From positions 27,388 through 91,387 of IMG/VR virus record IMGVR_UViG_3300028553_001580: a stretch of DNA of 64,000 nucleotides, one strand, 5' to 3'. Made by a program: the position numbers and the translations under genes. Below, in pieces: positions 1 to 7,169 of this stretch. Every line of letters begins with the position of its first letter. The first letter of the stretch is position 1. Below the pieces are notes generated by a model that saw nothing but the letters and a program-made list of their open reading frames with translations, made no database searches and was not told the origin of the DNA. The DNA is from a virus.

Positions 1-5
1 AAAAA

Positions 6-197
6 TCAAGAAGATAAATGATTTCTTTTCTTTTGAAGGTAAGCCGCCTTTATTTTTTGTTTTCTATTTCTAACAGATTTTTTTTCAAACTCTTGTCTAT
101 CTCTTAAAAATTCTAATTGTTTTGTTTTATAAACTTTAAATTTATATTGTTTTAACGCTTGCTCAATATTGTTTTTTTTAACTTCAATAATAATCAT
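6..197 (-). CDS. rpsU: Phage-encoded ribosomal protein bS21
   Basis: A 63-residue basic protein that matches bS21 across its length. It has the N-terminal strand MIIIEVKKN, a helix with ALKQYKFKVYKT, then a Lys/Arg-rich helix with FLRDRQEFEKKSVRNRKQKIKAA. bS21 sits on the 30S platform near the 3' end of 16S rRNA. In Flavobacterium ribosomes, bS21 together with bS18 and bS6 is known to cover the anti-Shine-Dalgarno sequence; Tyr53 in KAAYLQ is a plausible equivalent of the C-terminal Tyr involved (from memory of that work). The gene is leftward, divergent from the capsid block, and has a TATTTAT motif 28 bases upstream, suggesting late expression. The family call is firm; its effect on host translation is inference. 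Confidence 0.88.
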   Translation of the reverse strand: MIIIEVKKNNIEQALKQYKFKVYKTKQLEFLRDRQEFEKKSVRNRKQKIKAAYLQKKRNHLSS

Positions 198-211
198 AAA
201 TTTTTTACCCT

Positions 212-225
212 TTTTGATATAAATA
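212..225 (-). promoter_or_regulatory. TATTTAT motif upstream of bS21
   Basis: On the minus strand the sequence reads TATTTATATCAAAA, 28 bases before the bS21 start codon. It fits the recurrent motif found before virion genes in this window. Promoter function is inferred from recurrence only. Confidence 0.45.
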
Positions 226-302
226 TACGAACTTTTTTAGGTTTTGACAAATTCTTTTATAATTGTTATATTTTATAAAAATAAACCTCTTACATATGAA
301 AA

Positions 303-752
303 ATGAAGAAAGGAAAAACATCAAAACTAAACATTTTTGATGATGCAAAATGTCAATATGGAACAGTCGATTCCAAAAATTTTAAATCAATTTATTTAAT
401 TTTACAAACGTGGGTTGAACCAAAAGATGATTACACAAACTGGGTTTCAATCACAGGAAGTATAAAAAGACAAATATTACACACATTACTTGAAGTTGTA
501 GACCATAAAATTTTTGAAAAAAAATATATAGTAGACTTGGACCTTAGAACAAGTGGACTTCAAAAAAACAAAAAAAGTTTTTTAAATTTAGAAGTAACAC
601 TTTTTATTCACAACGATACTTACGATTTTAAATCTTTAATTTTAAGGTCAAAAATAAAAAATATTTTATCTGCAATTTATAAGGATGATTTAAAAAATTC
701 ACTTTATTTCACATTAAGTAAGACAAAATTGGCAGAAACACAAGAAATATAA
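303..752 (+). CDS. Conserved-looking hypothetical protein before gp21
   Basis: A 149-residue protein, not recognised. It is rich in Lys, Ile and Leu, without signal peptide or membrane segment. Alternating hydrophobic stretches (for example KKYIVDLDLRTSG and FLNLEVTLFIH) suggest an alpha/beta fold. It starts at ATG 303; an ATG at 296 is out of frame and soon stops. It lies 20 bases before the prohead protease, in the position between portal and protease where T4 relatives carry small head genes (gp67/gp68). A head-assembly role is a positional guess only. Confidence 0.6.
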   Translation: MKKGKTSKLNIFDDAKCQYGTVDSKNFKSIYLILQTWVEPKDDYTNWVSITGSIKRQILHTLLEVVDHKIFEKKYIVDLDLRTSGLQKNKKSFLNLEVTLFIHNDTYDFKSLILRSKIKNILSAIYKDDLKNSLYFTLSKTKLAETQEI

Positions 753-770
753 TATTTATTAATAAAAATA
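753..770 (+). promoter_or_regulatory. TATTTAT motif before gp21
   Basis: TATTTATTAATAAAAATA lies between the 149-residue gene and gp21, with its first T 20 bases before the ATG at 773. The same motif and spacing occur before several other virion genes. Confidence 0.5.
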
Positions 771-772
771 TT

Positions 773-1486
773 ATGAAAATTTTAGGACCAAAAGATACGG
801 GTAAAGGAATTCTTGTTGAATGGGATGCAGGAATTATAAATCCAAACGAACCAAGAAACCAAAATATAATTAGAGAATCATACGGACAACTTGACCATTC
901 AAAACCATTTGTTTTTTATGCAACACTACAGAAATACGGTGTTCCAAATAGAAACGGAAGAGTTTATCCCGAAAAAATATTAAAAAGAGAATCTGAAAAA
1001 TACCAAGATGTTATCAAAAGAGGAATGTCTATATCAGAACTTAATCACCCTGAATCATCGTTAGTAGATTTAGATAGAGTATCTCACCTCATTACTGAAA
1101 CGTGGTGGGAAGGAAATATTTTAATGGGTAAAATTAAATTATTAACTAGCCCCGGTTTTCACGAAAGAGGAATAGTAACATCAAAGGGTGATGTTGCCGC
1201 AAATCTTATGAGACAAGGAGTCACCATGGGAGTATCTTCTCGTGGAGTCGGGTCTTTGGTAAAAAAGGGTGACGAAAACGAAGTACAAGATGATTTTGAG
1301 TTAATTTGTTTTGACCTTGTATCTTCACCATCAACACCTGGAGCTTATCTATATTTAAATGCTGAAGACAGACCAAGATATGAAGAAAAATTGGCTGAAC
1401 ACGAAAATACATATGGTGGTGGTAATAGTGGTTTAGATAAATCTGTTGACTTAATGAAAAGATTATCGGATTATTTAGGTAAATAA
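773..1486 (+). CDS. 21: Prohead core protein protease (T4 gp21-like)
   Basis: A 237-residue serine protease of the T4 gp21 type (family S80), which matures the prohead by cutting scaffold and capsid proteins after [LI]xE. The expected triad is visible: His92 in ELNHPES, Ser155/156 in MGVSSRGVGS and Asp181 in LICFDLVSSPS. The N-terminal part contains the usual YATLQKYGVPNRNGRVYP segment. Length is close to T4 gp21 (212 residues). It precedes the scaffold and gp23, the same order as in T4. Its activity is supported by a matching cleavage site in the capsid protein here (after Glu60). The last residues (DKSVDLMKRLSDYLGK) form an amphipathic tail. Confidence 0.93.
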   Translation: MKILGPKDTGKGILVEWDAGIINPNEPRNQNIIRESYGQLDHSKPFVFYATLQKYGVPNRNGRVYPEKILKRESEKYQDVIKRGMSISELNHPESSLVDLDRVSHLITETWWEGNILMGKIKLLTSPGFHERGIVTSKGDVAANLMRQGVTMGVSSRGVGSLVKKGDENEVQDDFELICFDLVSSPSTPGAYLYLNAEDRPRYEEKLAEHENTYGGGNSGLDKSVDLMKRLSDYLGK

Positions 1487-1496
1487 TATTAATAAA

Positions 1497-1706
1497 ATGG
1501 ATGAGAAGTATTTTGTAGCAAAAATCACAACTGATATGGTTGATGATAACACAGGAAAAATTAAAAAAATGAGAGAAGAAAAACTTGTTAAAGGTTTTTC
1601 ACCAACGGATGTTGAGGCGAAAGTCACAAAAGTTTATGAAACTTATACTTTAGATTGGCGTATAACCGCTATTGTTGAAAGTAAGATTGATGAAGTGATT
1701 GAGTAA
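1497..1706 (+). CDS. Small hypothetical protein, possibly DUF4494-like
   Basis: A 69-residue protein starting 10 bases after gp21. It opens with YFVAKITTDMVDDNTGKIKK and continues EEKLVKGFSPTDVEAKVTKVYE, resembling the start of DUF4494 proteins of Bacteroidota (a strand pair followed by a helix with a [FA]tEAea pattern). The family link is from memory and unproven. It is followed by a strong terminator at 1728-1746, so it closes the gp21 transcription unit. Confidence 0.6.
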   Translation: MDEKYFVAKITTDMVDDNTGKIKKMREEKLVKGFSPTDVEAKVTKVYETYTLDWRITAIVESKIDEVIE

Positions 1707-1727
1707 TTTTTTTATTATCTAATGATG

Positions 1728-1746
1728 AGGTCCCCAAAAGGGACCT
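1728..1746 (+). terminator. Intrinsic terminator after the gp21 unit
   Basis: AGGTCCC, loop CAAAA, GGGACCT, followed directly by a run of T. A 7-bp perfect stem, 22 bases after the stop of the 69-residue gene. Confidence 0.85.
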
Positions 1747-1799
1747 TTTTTATTTTATGGGTTTTTTGTGTTAAAATAAAACTTTTTGGAATGTAGATA

Positions 1800-1818
1800 T
1801 ATTTATTATAAAATAAAC
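1800..1818 (+). promoter_or_regulatory. TATTTAT motif before the scaffold gene
   Basis: TATTTATTATAAAATAAAC, first T 39 bases before the scaffold ATG at 1839 and just after the terminator. This places a new transcription start before scaffold and capsid genes. Confidence 0.5.
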
Positions 1819-1838
1819 GCAAATATTAATGCTTTTTA

Positions 1839-3329
1839 ATGAGTAACAGAAAAACAGAATCCTTAGTCGAAGAGGCTTTATTACAAATGAAGTCTATTGA
1901 GGAAGCGATTAGTGAAAATGCAAAAGGAATACTTGCTTCAACTATGAAGGAAGAAATCGGCGAATTAGTAAGAGAATCTATTTTAGGTTCTAAAAGGTCT
2001 TTAAGGGAACAATCACAAGGTGGTGAAGAACCACAAGAACCAGAACAAGAAGGCGAAGAAGATGTGTCTGCTGAAGAGGAAGTTGTAACACAACAACCTG
2101 AAGTAGGTGCTGATAATGGTAAAGGTGCGATGCCACCATCAGGTGAAGAATTACCTCCACTTGATATGTCAAACGCTTCAATGCCCGAGTTAATGAAAGT
2201 TTTCAAGGCTATGGGTGATGAGGATGGTTTTATTATCAAAAAAGATGGTGATTATGTTCATTTAAAAGATGGTAAAGCAAATACTGAATATTTAATCAGT
2301 TTAGCGGCAGAAGAACCCGAACAACCAATGGAACAACCAATTGAACAAATGGCTGAAAACACAACATATGAGTTGGTTTTTGAAGATGATTCAATGATGG
2401 GAGGTATGTCAGAACTTGACTATAGAGAAGGTATGGGTCATATGGACGAAGACATGTACGAAATGGACTACAACGAAGGTATGGGTCATATGGATGAAGA
2501 CATGTACGAAATGGACTACAACGAAGGTATGGGTCATATGGATGAAATGTATGAAGATATGGATGAAGACATGTACGAAATGGACTACAACGAAGGTATG
2601 GGTCATATGGATGAAATGTATGAAGATATGGATGAAGACATGTACGAAATGGACGACCAAGTTTATGAAATCGACCAAGAATCATTGGAAAATGTTGTTG
2701 AAGCTTTTAAAGCGAAAGGAAAAATCGGAAAACTTAAAACTAAGATTTATCCTTCAAAATTAAAGCATGGTGTTACTGAAACTGATGAGGATGAAATCTC
2801 AGATGGTTGGATGGACGAAGAAGAAGATGATGATGATGATGTAGAAACTGCTGAAGCTGCTAGAACTTATGGAAATGGTTCTAAAAAAGGTAGAGGTTTA
2901 AGAAAGGCAATCACTCCAAACAGAAATTTAACTTTTGAGTCTCACGAATTTGAAACTTTAAAAGAAAAAAATGAAGAGTATAGAAAAGCATTAGACTTTT
3001 TTAGAAATAAATTAAATGAAGTTGCAATTTTCAATTCAAACTTGGCTTACGCTACACGTTTGTTTACAGAACACTCAACAACAAAACAAGAAAAAATCAA
3101 CATTCTTAGAAGATTCGATAATGTAGACTCTTTGAAAGAATCAAAAACACTTTATAAATCAATCAAGGAAGAATTAGGTGATACACCAAATTCAGTAGTA
3201 ACTGAATCAATTACACAAAAAGTTATTAAAACTCCAAGTAATGGTTCATCTTCTAACTTGATTGAATCTAAAGCTTATGAAAATCCTCAATTTATGAGGA
3301 TGAAGGATTTAATGTCCAAAATAAAATAA
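1839..3329 (+). CDS. 22: Prohead core scaffold protein (T4 gp22-like position)
   Basis: A 496-residue, very acidic protein between gp21 and gp23, the place of the T4 scaffold gp22 (269 residues). The N-terminus is helical (ESLVEEALLQMKSIEEAI) with a possible gp21 site LVE after residue 11. The middle (about residues 195-275) holds a Met/Asp/Glu/Tyr-rich tandem repeat. An Asp/Glu stretch (EEEDDDDDVE) follows near residue 330, then a helical C-terminal half (about 365-496) ending QFMRMKDLMSKIK. Scaffold cores are typically acidic, helical and later digested. The call rests on synteny and composition, not on a domain match. Confidence 0.75.
   Translation: MSNRKTESLVEEALLQMKSIEEAISENAKGILASTMKEEIGELVRESILGSKRSLREQSQGGEEPQEPEQEGEEDVSAEEEVVTQQPEVGADNGKGAMPPSGEELPPLDMSNASMPELMKVFKAMGDEDGFIIKKDGDYVHLKDGKANTEYLISLAAEEPEQPMEQPIEQMAENTTYELVFEDDSMMGGMSELDYREGMGHMDEDMYEMDYNEGMGHMDEDMYEMDYNEGMGHMDEMYEDMDEDMYEMDYNEGMGHMDEMYEDMDEDMYEMDDQVYEIDQESLENVVEAFKAKGKIGKLKTKIYPSKLKHGVTETDEDEISDGWMDEEEDDDDDVETAEAARTYGNGSKKGRGLRKAITPNRNLTFESHEFETLKEKNEEYRKALDFFRNKLNEVAIFNSNLAYATRLFTEHSTTKQEKINILRRFDNVDSLKESKTLYKSIKEELGDTPNSVVTESITQKVIKTPSNGSSSNLIESKAYENPQFMRMKDLMSKIK
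2421..2655 (+). repeat. In-frame tandem repeat in the scaffold gene
   Basis: Four units built on GMGHMDEDMYEMDYNE. The first two are 48 bases (16 residues); the next two have an extra MYEDMDE and are 69 bases (23 residues). Copies are nearly identical at DNA level, so the expansion is recent. All unit lengths are multiples of three and the frame is kept. Confidence 0.9.
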
Positions 3330-3363
3330 AAAAAATAAAATAAACTCTAAAAAAAATTTAAAA

Positions 3364-5250
3364 ATGGGAGCATTATTAGAATCAGGTCTTGTTGGTAACA
3401 TCGGGTTAAAACACCTTAAAGTTATCAAAGAAGATACAATTAACAAATGGGATAGATTAGGATTCCTAGACGGTCTTAAAGGACACATCAAAGAGAACAT
3501 GGCACAGTTATATGAAAACCAAGCGTCTCACCTAATTAACGAAGCTGCGTCTACAGATAGCTCAGGTTCTTTTGAAACTGTAGTTTTCCCTATCGTAAGA
3601 CGTGTATTCTCTAAATTGTTGGCTAACGATTTAGTTTCTGTACAAGCAATGAACTTACCTATTGGTAAATTGTTCTATTTTGTACCTAAAATCCAAGGAT
3701 ACTCTGGTGGTACTGTTCAAAATAATTTGGGTATCACTTCAGGAACACATTATGGACCAATCGGTTCACCAAGTATGCAAGGACAAACTAACGATGGTTA
3801 TAATAACACAAATGGTGATTACAATCCTTCTTATACTAGAAGTCTTTATGATTTATTTTATGAAGGTTCTGAACCAGGATTGAATCCATCTGGTTTATTC
3901 GATTACTCAAAAGGTCAGTTTGTAACTGTAACAGGTTCTACACCAACAGTTGCTTGGTCAAATGGAAGTCTTATCGCATCTGCATATACAACAGCTGTAA
4001 GTGCAATTGCGGGTGTTGAGTATAGAAAAATCCTTGTAGCTATGTCAGGATTTTCTTCTGCGGGTGTTGGTAAATTAATTGGACCTGATGGTCAAGAAAT
4101 TGATAACGAAGCGTTTTTATCTAATTTGGTATTGTATACTGAAAGTTCAGCAGCAGCTGCTAACCTTGGGACATCTACATACACACCATTATTATTCAGA
4201 GTGGTTACTCAAAAATATGGTCAAGGTATTGTAGGACCAACTTCAACAAGTACTTCAGCCCCTTTTGGTAGTGGATTTGCAAGTTCTACAGCAGGTAACG
4301 GAGGTTCTTATGATAATATCTGTTCTCAAACAGGTTTTATATATTTAGAAATCGACGCACAAGTACCAGTATGTGTATCTTGTTCTAACGCACAAACTAT
4401 TGATGGTTATTCAGGAGCAACTCTTACAAGTGCTTGGTCTGGAGCAGGTGCTAACACAGTTATCAAGGCGGCTTACAGACGTTACAAAGAACTTGAATTC
4501 GAAGACCAAATTGGTGAGGTTTCTTTCGACCTTGAGTCAGTTACTGTATCTGTGACAGAAAGAAAACTAAGAGCACAATGGTCTCCTGAATTGGCACAAG
4601 ACGTTTCTGCATTCCACAACATCGACGCTGAAGCTGAATTAACAGCTTTATTGTCTGAGCAAGTTGCTGCAGAAATTGACCGTGAGATTCTTCGTGACCT
4701 TCGTAAAGGAGCGGCTTGGAACTTACGTTGGGATTACAACGGATGGAGAAGATTGTCTAACACAACTTCTTACACTCAAAAAGACTGGAACCAAACTTTG
4801 ATTACAGCAATCAACCAATTGTCAGCACAAATCCACAAGTCTACACTTCGTGGTGGAGCTAACTGGATTGTTGTTTCTTCTGAGGTTTCTGCAATCTTTG
4901 ATGACCTTGAGTACTTCCACGTATCAAACGCATCTCCTGAGCAAGACCAATACAACATGGGTATTGAAAGAGTTGGTACATTAGCAGGTCGTTACCAAGT
5001 ATATCGTGACCCTTACTTCCCAGCAAACCAAGTATTGTTAGGACACAAAGGTACATCACTTCTTGATACTGGTTACGTATATGCACCATATGTTCCACTT
5101 CAATTAACACCTACAATGTACAACCCATTCAACTTTACACCTATTAAAGGTATAATGACAAGATACGCTAAGAAAATGGTTAACAACCGTTTCTACGGAC
5201 GTATCACAGTTGATGGTGTTCGTTCATTCGACTTACAAGAATTGAGATAA
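3364..5250 (+). CDS. 23: Major capsid protein (T4 gp23-like)
   Basis: A 628-residue capsid subunit of the HK97-fold T4 type (T4: 521). Typical segments are the N-terminal GHIKENMAQLYENQASHLINE, FPIVRRVFSKLLANDLVSVQAMNLP (about 73-97), the central YKELEFEDQIGEVSFDLESVTV with AAEIDREI, and the C-terminal NRFYGRITVDGVRSFD. Gly/Ser/Thr-rich sequence between about residues 115 and 375 accounts for the extra length. A gp21 processing site is predicted after Glu60 (LINE, then AAS), close to T4's Glu65. The leader is A-rich with no Shine-Dalgarno. A strong terminator follows. Codons are richer in C and G than in neighbours, as expected of a highly expressed gene. Confidence 0.96.
   Translation: MGALLESGLVGNIGLKHLKVIKEDTINKWDRLGFLDGLKGHIKENMAQLYENQASHLINEAASTDSSGSFETVVFPIVRRVFSKLLANDLVSVQAMNLPIGKLFYFVPKIQGYSGGTVQNNLGITSGTHYGPIGSPSMQGQTNDGYNNTNGDYNPSYTRSLYDLFYEGSEPGLNPSGLFDYSKGQFVTVTGSTPTVAWSNGSLIASAYTTAVSAIAGVEYRKILVAMSGFSSAGVGKLIGPDGQEIDNEAFLSNLVLYTESSAAAANLGTSTYTPLLFRVVTQKYGQGIVGPTSTSTSAPFGSGFASSTAGNGGSYDNICSQTGFIYLEIDAQVPVCVSCSNAQTIDGYSGATLTSAWSGAGANTVIKAAYRRYKELEFEDQIGEVSFDLESVTVSVTERKLRAQWSPELAQDVSAFHNIDAEAELTALLSEQVAAEIDREILRDLRKGAAWNLRWDYNGWRRLSNTTSYTQKDWNQTLITAINQLSAQIHKSTLRGGANWIVVSSEVSAIFDDLEYFHVSNASPEQDQYNMGIERVGTLAGRYQVYRDPYFPANQVLLGHKGTSLLDTGYVYAPYVPLQLTPTMYNPFNFTPIKGIMTRYAKKMVNNRFYGRITVDGVRSFDLQELR
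3532..3546 (+). other. Predicted gp21 cleavage site in the capsid protein
   Basis: Codons for residues Leu57-Ile-Asn-Glu60 followed by Ala61. This fits the T4 gp21 consensus [LI]xE before a small residue and lies at nearly the same place as in T4 gp23. The removed delta piece would be 60 residues. Confidence 0.75.
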
Positions 5251-5272
5251 TCAATTTAAAGGTTAATAAAAG

Positions 5273-5298
5273 AAAAGGTCAGAGAAATCTGACCTTTT
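5273..5298 (+). terminator. Intrinsic terminator after the capsid gene
   Basis: AAAAGGTCAGA, loop GAAA, TCTGACCTTTT followed by more T. An 11-bp perfect stem closed by a stable GAAA tetraloop, 22 bases after the gp23 stop; the strongest terminator seen in the window. Confidence 0.92.
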
Positions 5299-5300
5299 TT

Positions 5301-5319
5301 TATTTATATAATATTTATA
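5301..5319 (+). promoter_or_regulatory. Double TATTTATA motif before the 244-residue gene
   Basis: TATTTATATAATATTTATA contains two copies of the motif directly behind the capsid terminator; the ATG is at 5323. Confidence 0.45.
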
Positions 5320-5322
5320 ATT

Positions 5323-6057
5323 ATGATAGAAAATATTATTCAAAAAGTCATAAAAGAAATAACTTCAAGTAGATATGCTGGATATTATAATGGTCCTTTA
5401 ACTATGGGTGAAATTGATTGGGAAGAAAGTGAATTAGGCCCTTTTAAAACAAAAGTTTCTAAATATTTTAATGCAGATTTAGAATACGATAGTTATGATG
5501 GTTCATTGGAATCTAATAGAAAAAATGTTAAAAACCTTGAACAAAAATCAAAAAAAATATCCCATTATAATAAAAAACACAAAAAACAAAATGATGAGGA
5601 TGGAGGTATTATAAATCAAAATGCCGACAGTAAGTTAAGAATAGTCCCAATTGAAGTAATCGGAAAAAAAATGAATGAATGGTATGATTTAAACAAAATT
5701 CCATTGAATGAAGATTTAGCCGTATGGTTTGGTAAAAAAAAGAAACCTAAAGGTTCTTCACAACCAAAAGGTCCTTGGGTTGATATTTGTAGAAAAGTAG
5801 ATGGTAAACATCCTCCTTGTGGTCGAAGTGACACATCTAAAGGTTCTTATCCGAAATGTAGAGCTGCTGGGGTTGCAGGTAAAATGAGTACATCTGAAAA
5901 AAGGGCTGCATGTCAACAAAAAAGAAGGGCTGAAAAACAAGATACACAAACAGGTAAAGGTCAAAAACCAATAATGACATCATACAAACCAAAAAAGAAA
6001 AGGACTCAAAATGAGTCCTTAGAAATTCTTATAAATAAAATATTAAGGTCTATTTAA
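5323..6057 (+). CDS. Cys-containing basic protein with possible capsid-targeting N-terminus
   Basis: A 244-residue basic protein. The N-terminus IIQKVIKE then ITSSRY resembles that of the facing gene (INKVLRE, SSRY) and ends in IxE, the gp21 cleavage pattern. The C-terminal half (about 145-215) carries GPWVDICRKVDGKHPPCGR, SYPKCRAAG and a CQQKRRAEK tail: a Cys/Lys-rich module I know from many phage and giant-virus proteins, probably DUF5872/DUF6321, function unknown. Three or four Cys spaced like a metal site are visible. It follows the gp23 terminator with its own promoter-like motif. Its stop overlaps the facing gene's stop by 4 bases. A virion internal protein that binds nucleic acid is possible but unproven. 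Confidence 0.75.
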   Translation: MIENIIQKVIKEITSSRYAGYYNGPLTMGEIDWEESELGPFKTKVSKYFNADLEYDSYDGSLESNRKNVKNLEQKSKKISHYNKKHKKQNDEDGGIINQNADSKLRIVPIEVIGKKMNEWYDLNKIPLNEDLAVWFGKKKKPKGSSQPKGPWVDICRKVDGKHPPCGRSDTSKGSYPKCRAAGVAGKMSTSEKRAACQQKRRAEKQDTQTGKGQKPIMTSYKPKKKRTQNESLEILINKILRSI

Positions 6058-6518
6058 CAAAAAGCACCAGAACATCTTCTCTTTCCGTCAAGTCCTTTAA
6101 TTTTTCCTTTACATACTTGTATTGCGTGTCCATTACTATAGGCTGAGGGGTGAACCTCATATTTTGCTTTGGCGGACGCCAATCCCCTAGCGCAAAGTTT
6201 TGTACCTGTTTTTTTACGACCTTCTTGCATCATCATTTCTTCGTTGTCGTACATATCGTCTTTTTGGAAATCTGCGTTAACTTCATTCATTAAAAAATCA
6301 AAAACTTGGTCCATATTATTTTTAGCTTCAGAAATATGGTCTTGAGCCCAATCGTGGCCATTTTCAAGAATTTCTTCAATCATAGAGTGGTCCAAATCAA
6401 GTAACAAATCACATTGTCTTCTCATCTGTTCTAAATTTGAAAAGAACATATATCTAGAACTTTTATTTTCGTGTTCTTCTCTTAGAACTTTATTAATTAT
6501 TTGTGATAAATTTTTCAT
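6054..6518 (-). CDS. Small Cys motif protein with possible capsid-targeting N-terminus
   Basis: A 154-residue protein. It begins LSQIINKVLRE followed by SSRYMFF; the LRE could be cut by gp21. An acidic helical middle (about 30-95) follows. The C-terminal 45 residues carry KLCARGLASAKAKYEVHPSA, then AIQVCKGKIKG and RRCSGAFC. This CARGxAxAK...VxPSAYxN...VCxGK module recurs in many tailed-phage and giant-virus proteins without known function. Four Cys could bind metal. It is the last gene of the 28-kb leftward block, with a 4-base stop overlap to the gene opposite. Confidence 0.72.
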   Translation of the reverse strand: MKNLSQIINKVLREEHENKSSRYMFFSNLEQMRRQCDLLLDLDHSMIEEILENGHDWAQDHISEAKNNMDQVFDFLMNEVNADFQKDDMYDNEEMMMQEGRKKTGTKLCARGLASAKAKYEVHPSAYSNGHAIQVCKGKIKGLDGKRRCSGAFC

Positions 6519-6520
6519 AT

Positions 6521-7144
6521 TTAAGAATTTAATCCGTTAAAACCTCCGAGTGTAATCATGTTCAATTGTGTTACAGAATTACCTTGAGTGTTAGAATATT
6601 GTGGGTGTGGAGGTGTTACAACAACAACAGAACTTCCTGTACCTCCAGTCACACATATATATTCACAAACAAATACTTCAGTATTCGCTGATTGAGGTAA
6701 ACTTAAAACTGTACATTGGGGGCAATCAACATATGGTCCTTCTATACTTACTAATCCTTCTGTCGCACTACCAACTGATTCATAACTAAGAAAAGTAAAA
6801 CAGTTTAAAGTGCCGGAGCTTGTCAATATACTATAAACTTGATTGAGTTGTGGAACTATTGGAAATTCAATAACGTCTATTGATGGTTGGTCGGAAGGAT
6901 TTGCACAATTTTCGAATTCAAAAACCCCTCCAGTAGTTTGTATACATTCTAAACAAGTTGTATATACCGATACAAAATTTAAAGTTGCAACCCCAACCAA
7001 ATTAACCTCAGTTATTGTGTAACACCCAATTGATGGGGTAAATAATGATACAACTTGACCAACCGAGTATAGTGTGGTTGAACTAAAAACTCCTGTATCG
7101 TTTTGGTCAACACAATTTTCAACCGTATAAAAATAATCTGCCAT
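6521..7144 (-). CDS. Cys-rich repeat virion or adhesin-like protein
   Basis: A 207-residue protein made of two divergent copies of about 70 residues. Each begins near F/Y-x-V/F-ENC, has a central C[YF]T[IF] strand and ends in CxxC (TTCLEC, VDCPQC). A Gly/Val/Pro-rich tail (GGTGSSVVVVTPPHP) ends the protein. No signal peptide, few Lys. The repeat resembles Cys-rich modules at the end of the long tail protein at 33877-36582. A surface-exposed tail or adhesin role is inferred from composition, neighbours and the late-type motif upstream. Confidence 0.65.
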   Translation of the reverse strand: MADYFYTVENCVDQNDTGVFSSTTLYSVGQVVSLFTPSIGCYTITEVNLVGVATLNFVSVYTTCLECIQTTGGVFEFENCANPSDQPSIDVIEFPIVPQLNQVYSILTSSGTLNCFTFLSYESVGSATEGLVSIEGPYVDCPQCTVLSLPQSANTEVFVCEYICVTGGTGSSVVVVTPPHPQYSNTQGNSVTQLNMITLGGFNGLNS

Positions 7145-7147
7145 AAT

Positions 7148-7164
7148 CTTTTATAATATAAATA
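7148..7164 (-). promoter_or_regulatory. TATTTAT motif before 7144 gene
   Basis: Minus strand TATTTATATTATAAAAG, first T 20 bases before the start codon at 7144. Confidence 0.5.
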
Positions 7165-7169
7165 TATCT

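Noticed and set aside
2421-2655. Regularly spaced repeats that could suggest CRISPR
   Set aside because: Units are contiguous, in frame and coding, without unique spacers or a leader.
2296-2763. Long open frames on both strands over the scaffold repeats
   Set aside because: They are repeat-driven shadows (Cys/His/Tyr or Trp/Lys strings) of the acidic repeat; the gp22-like frame explains the region.
4776-5110. Minus-strand frames inside the capsid gene
   Set aside because: Antisense shadows of gp23, whose conserved C-terminal sequence fully explains the codons.
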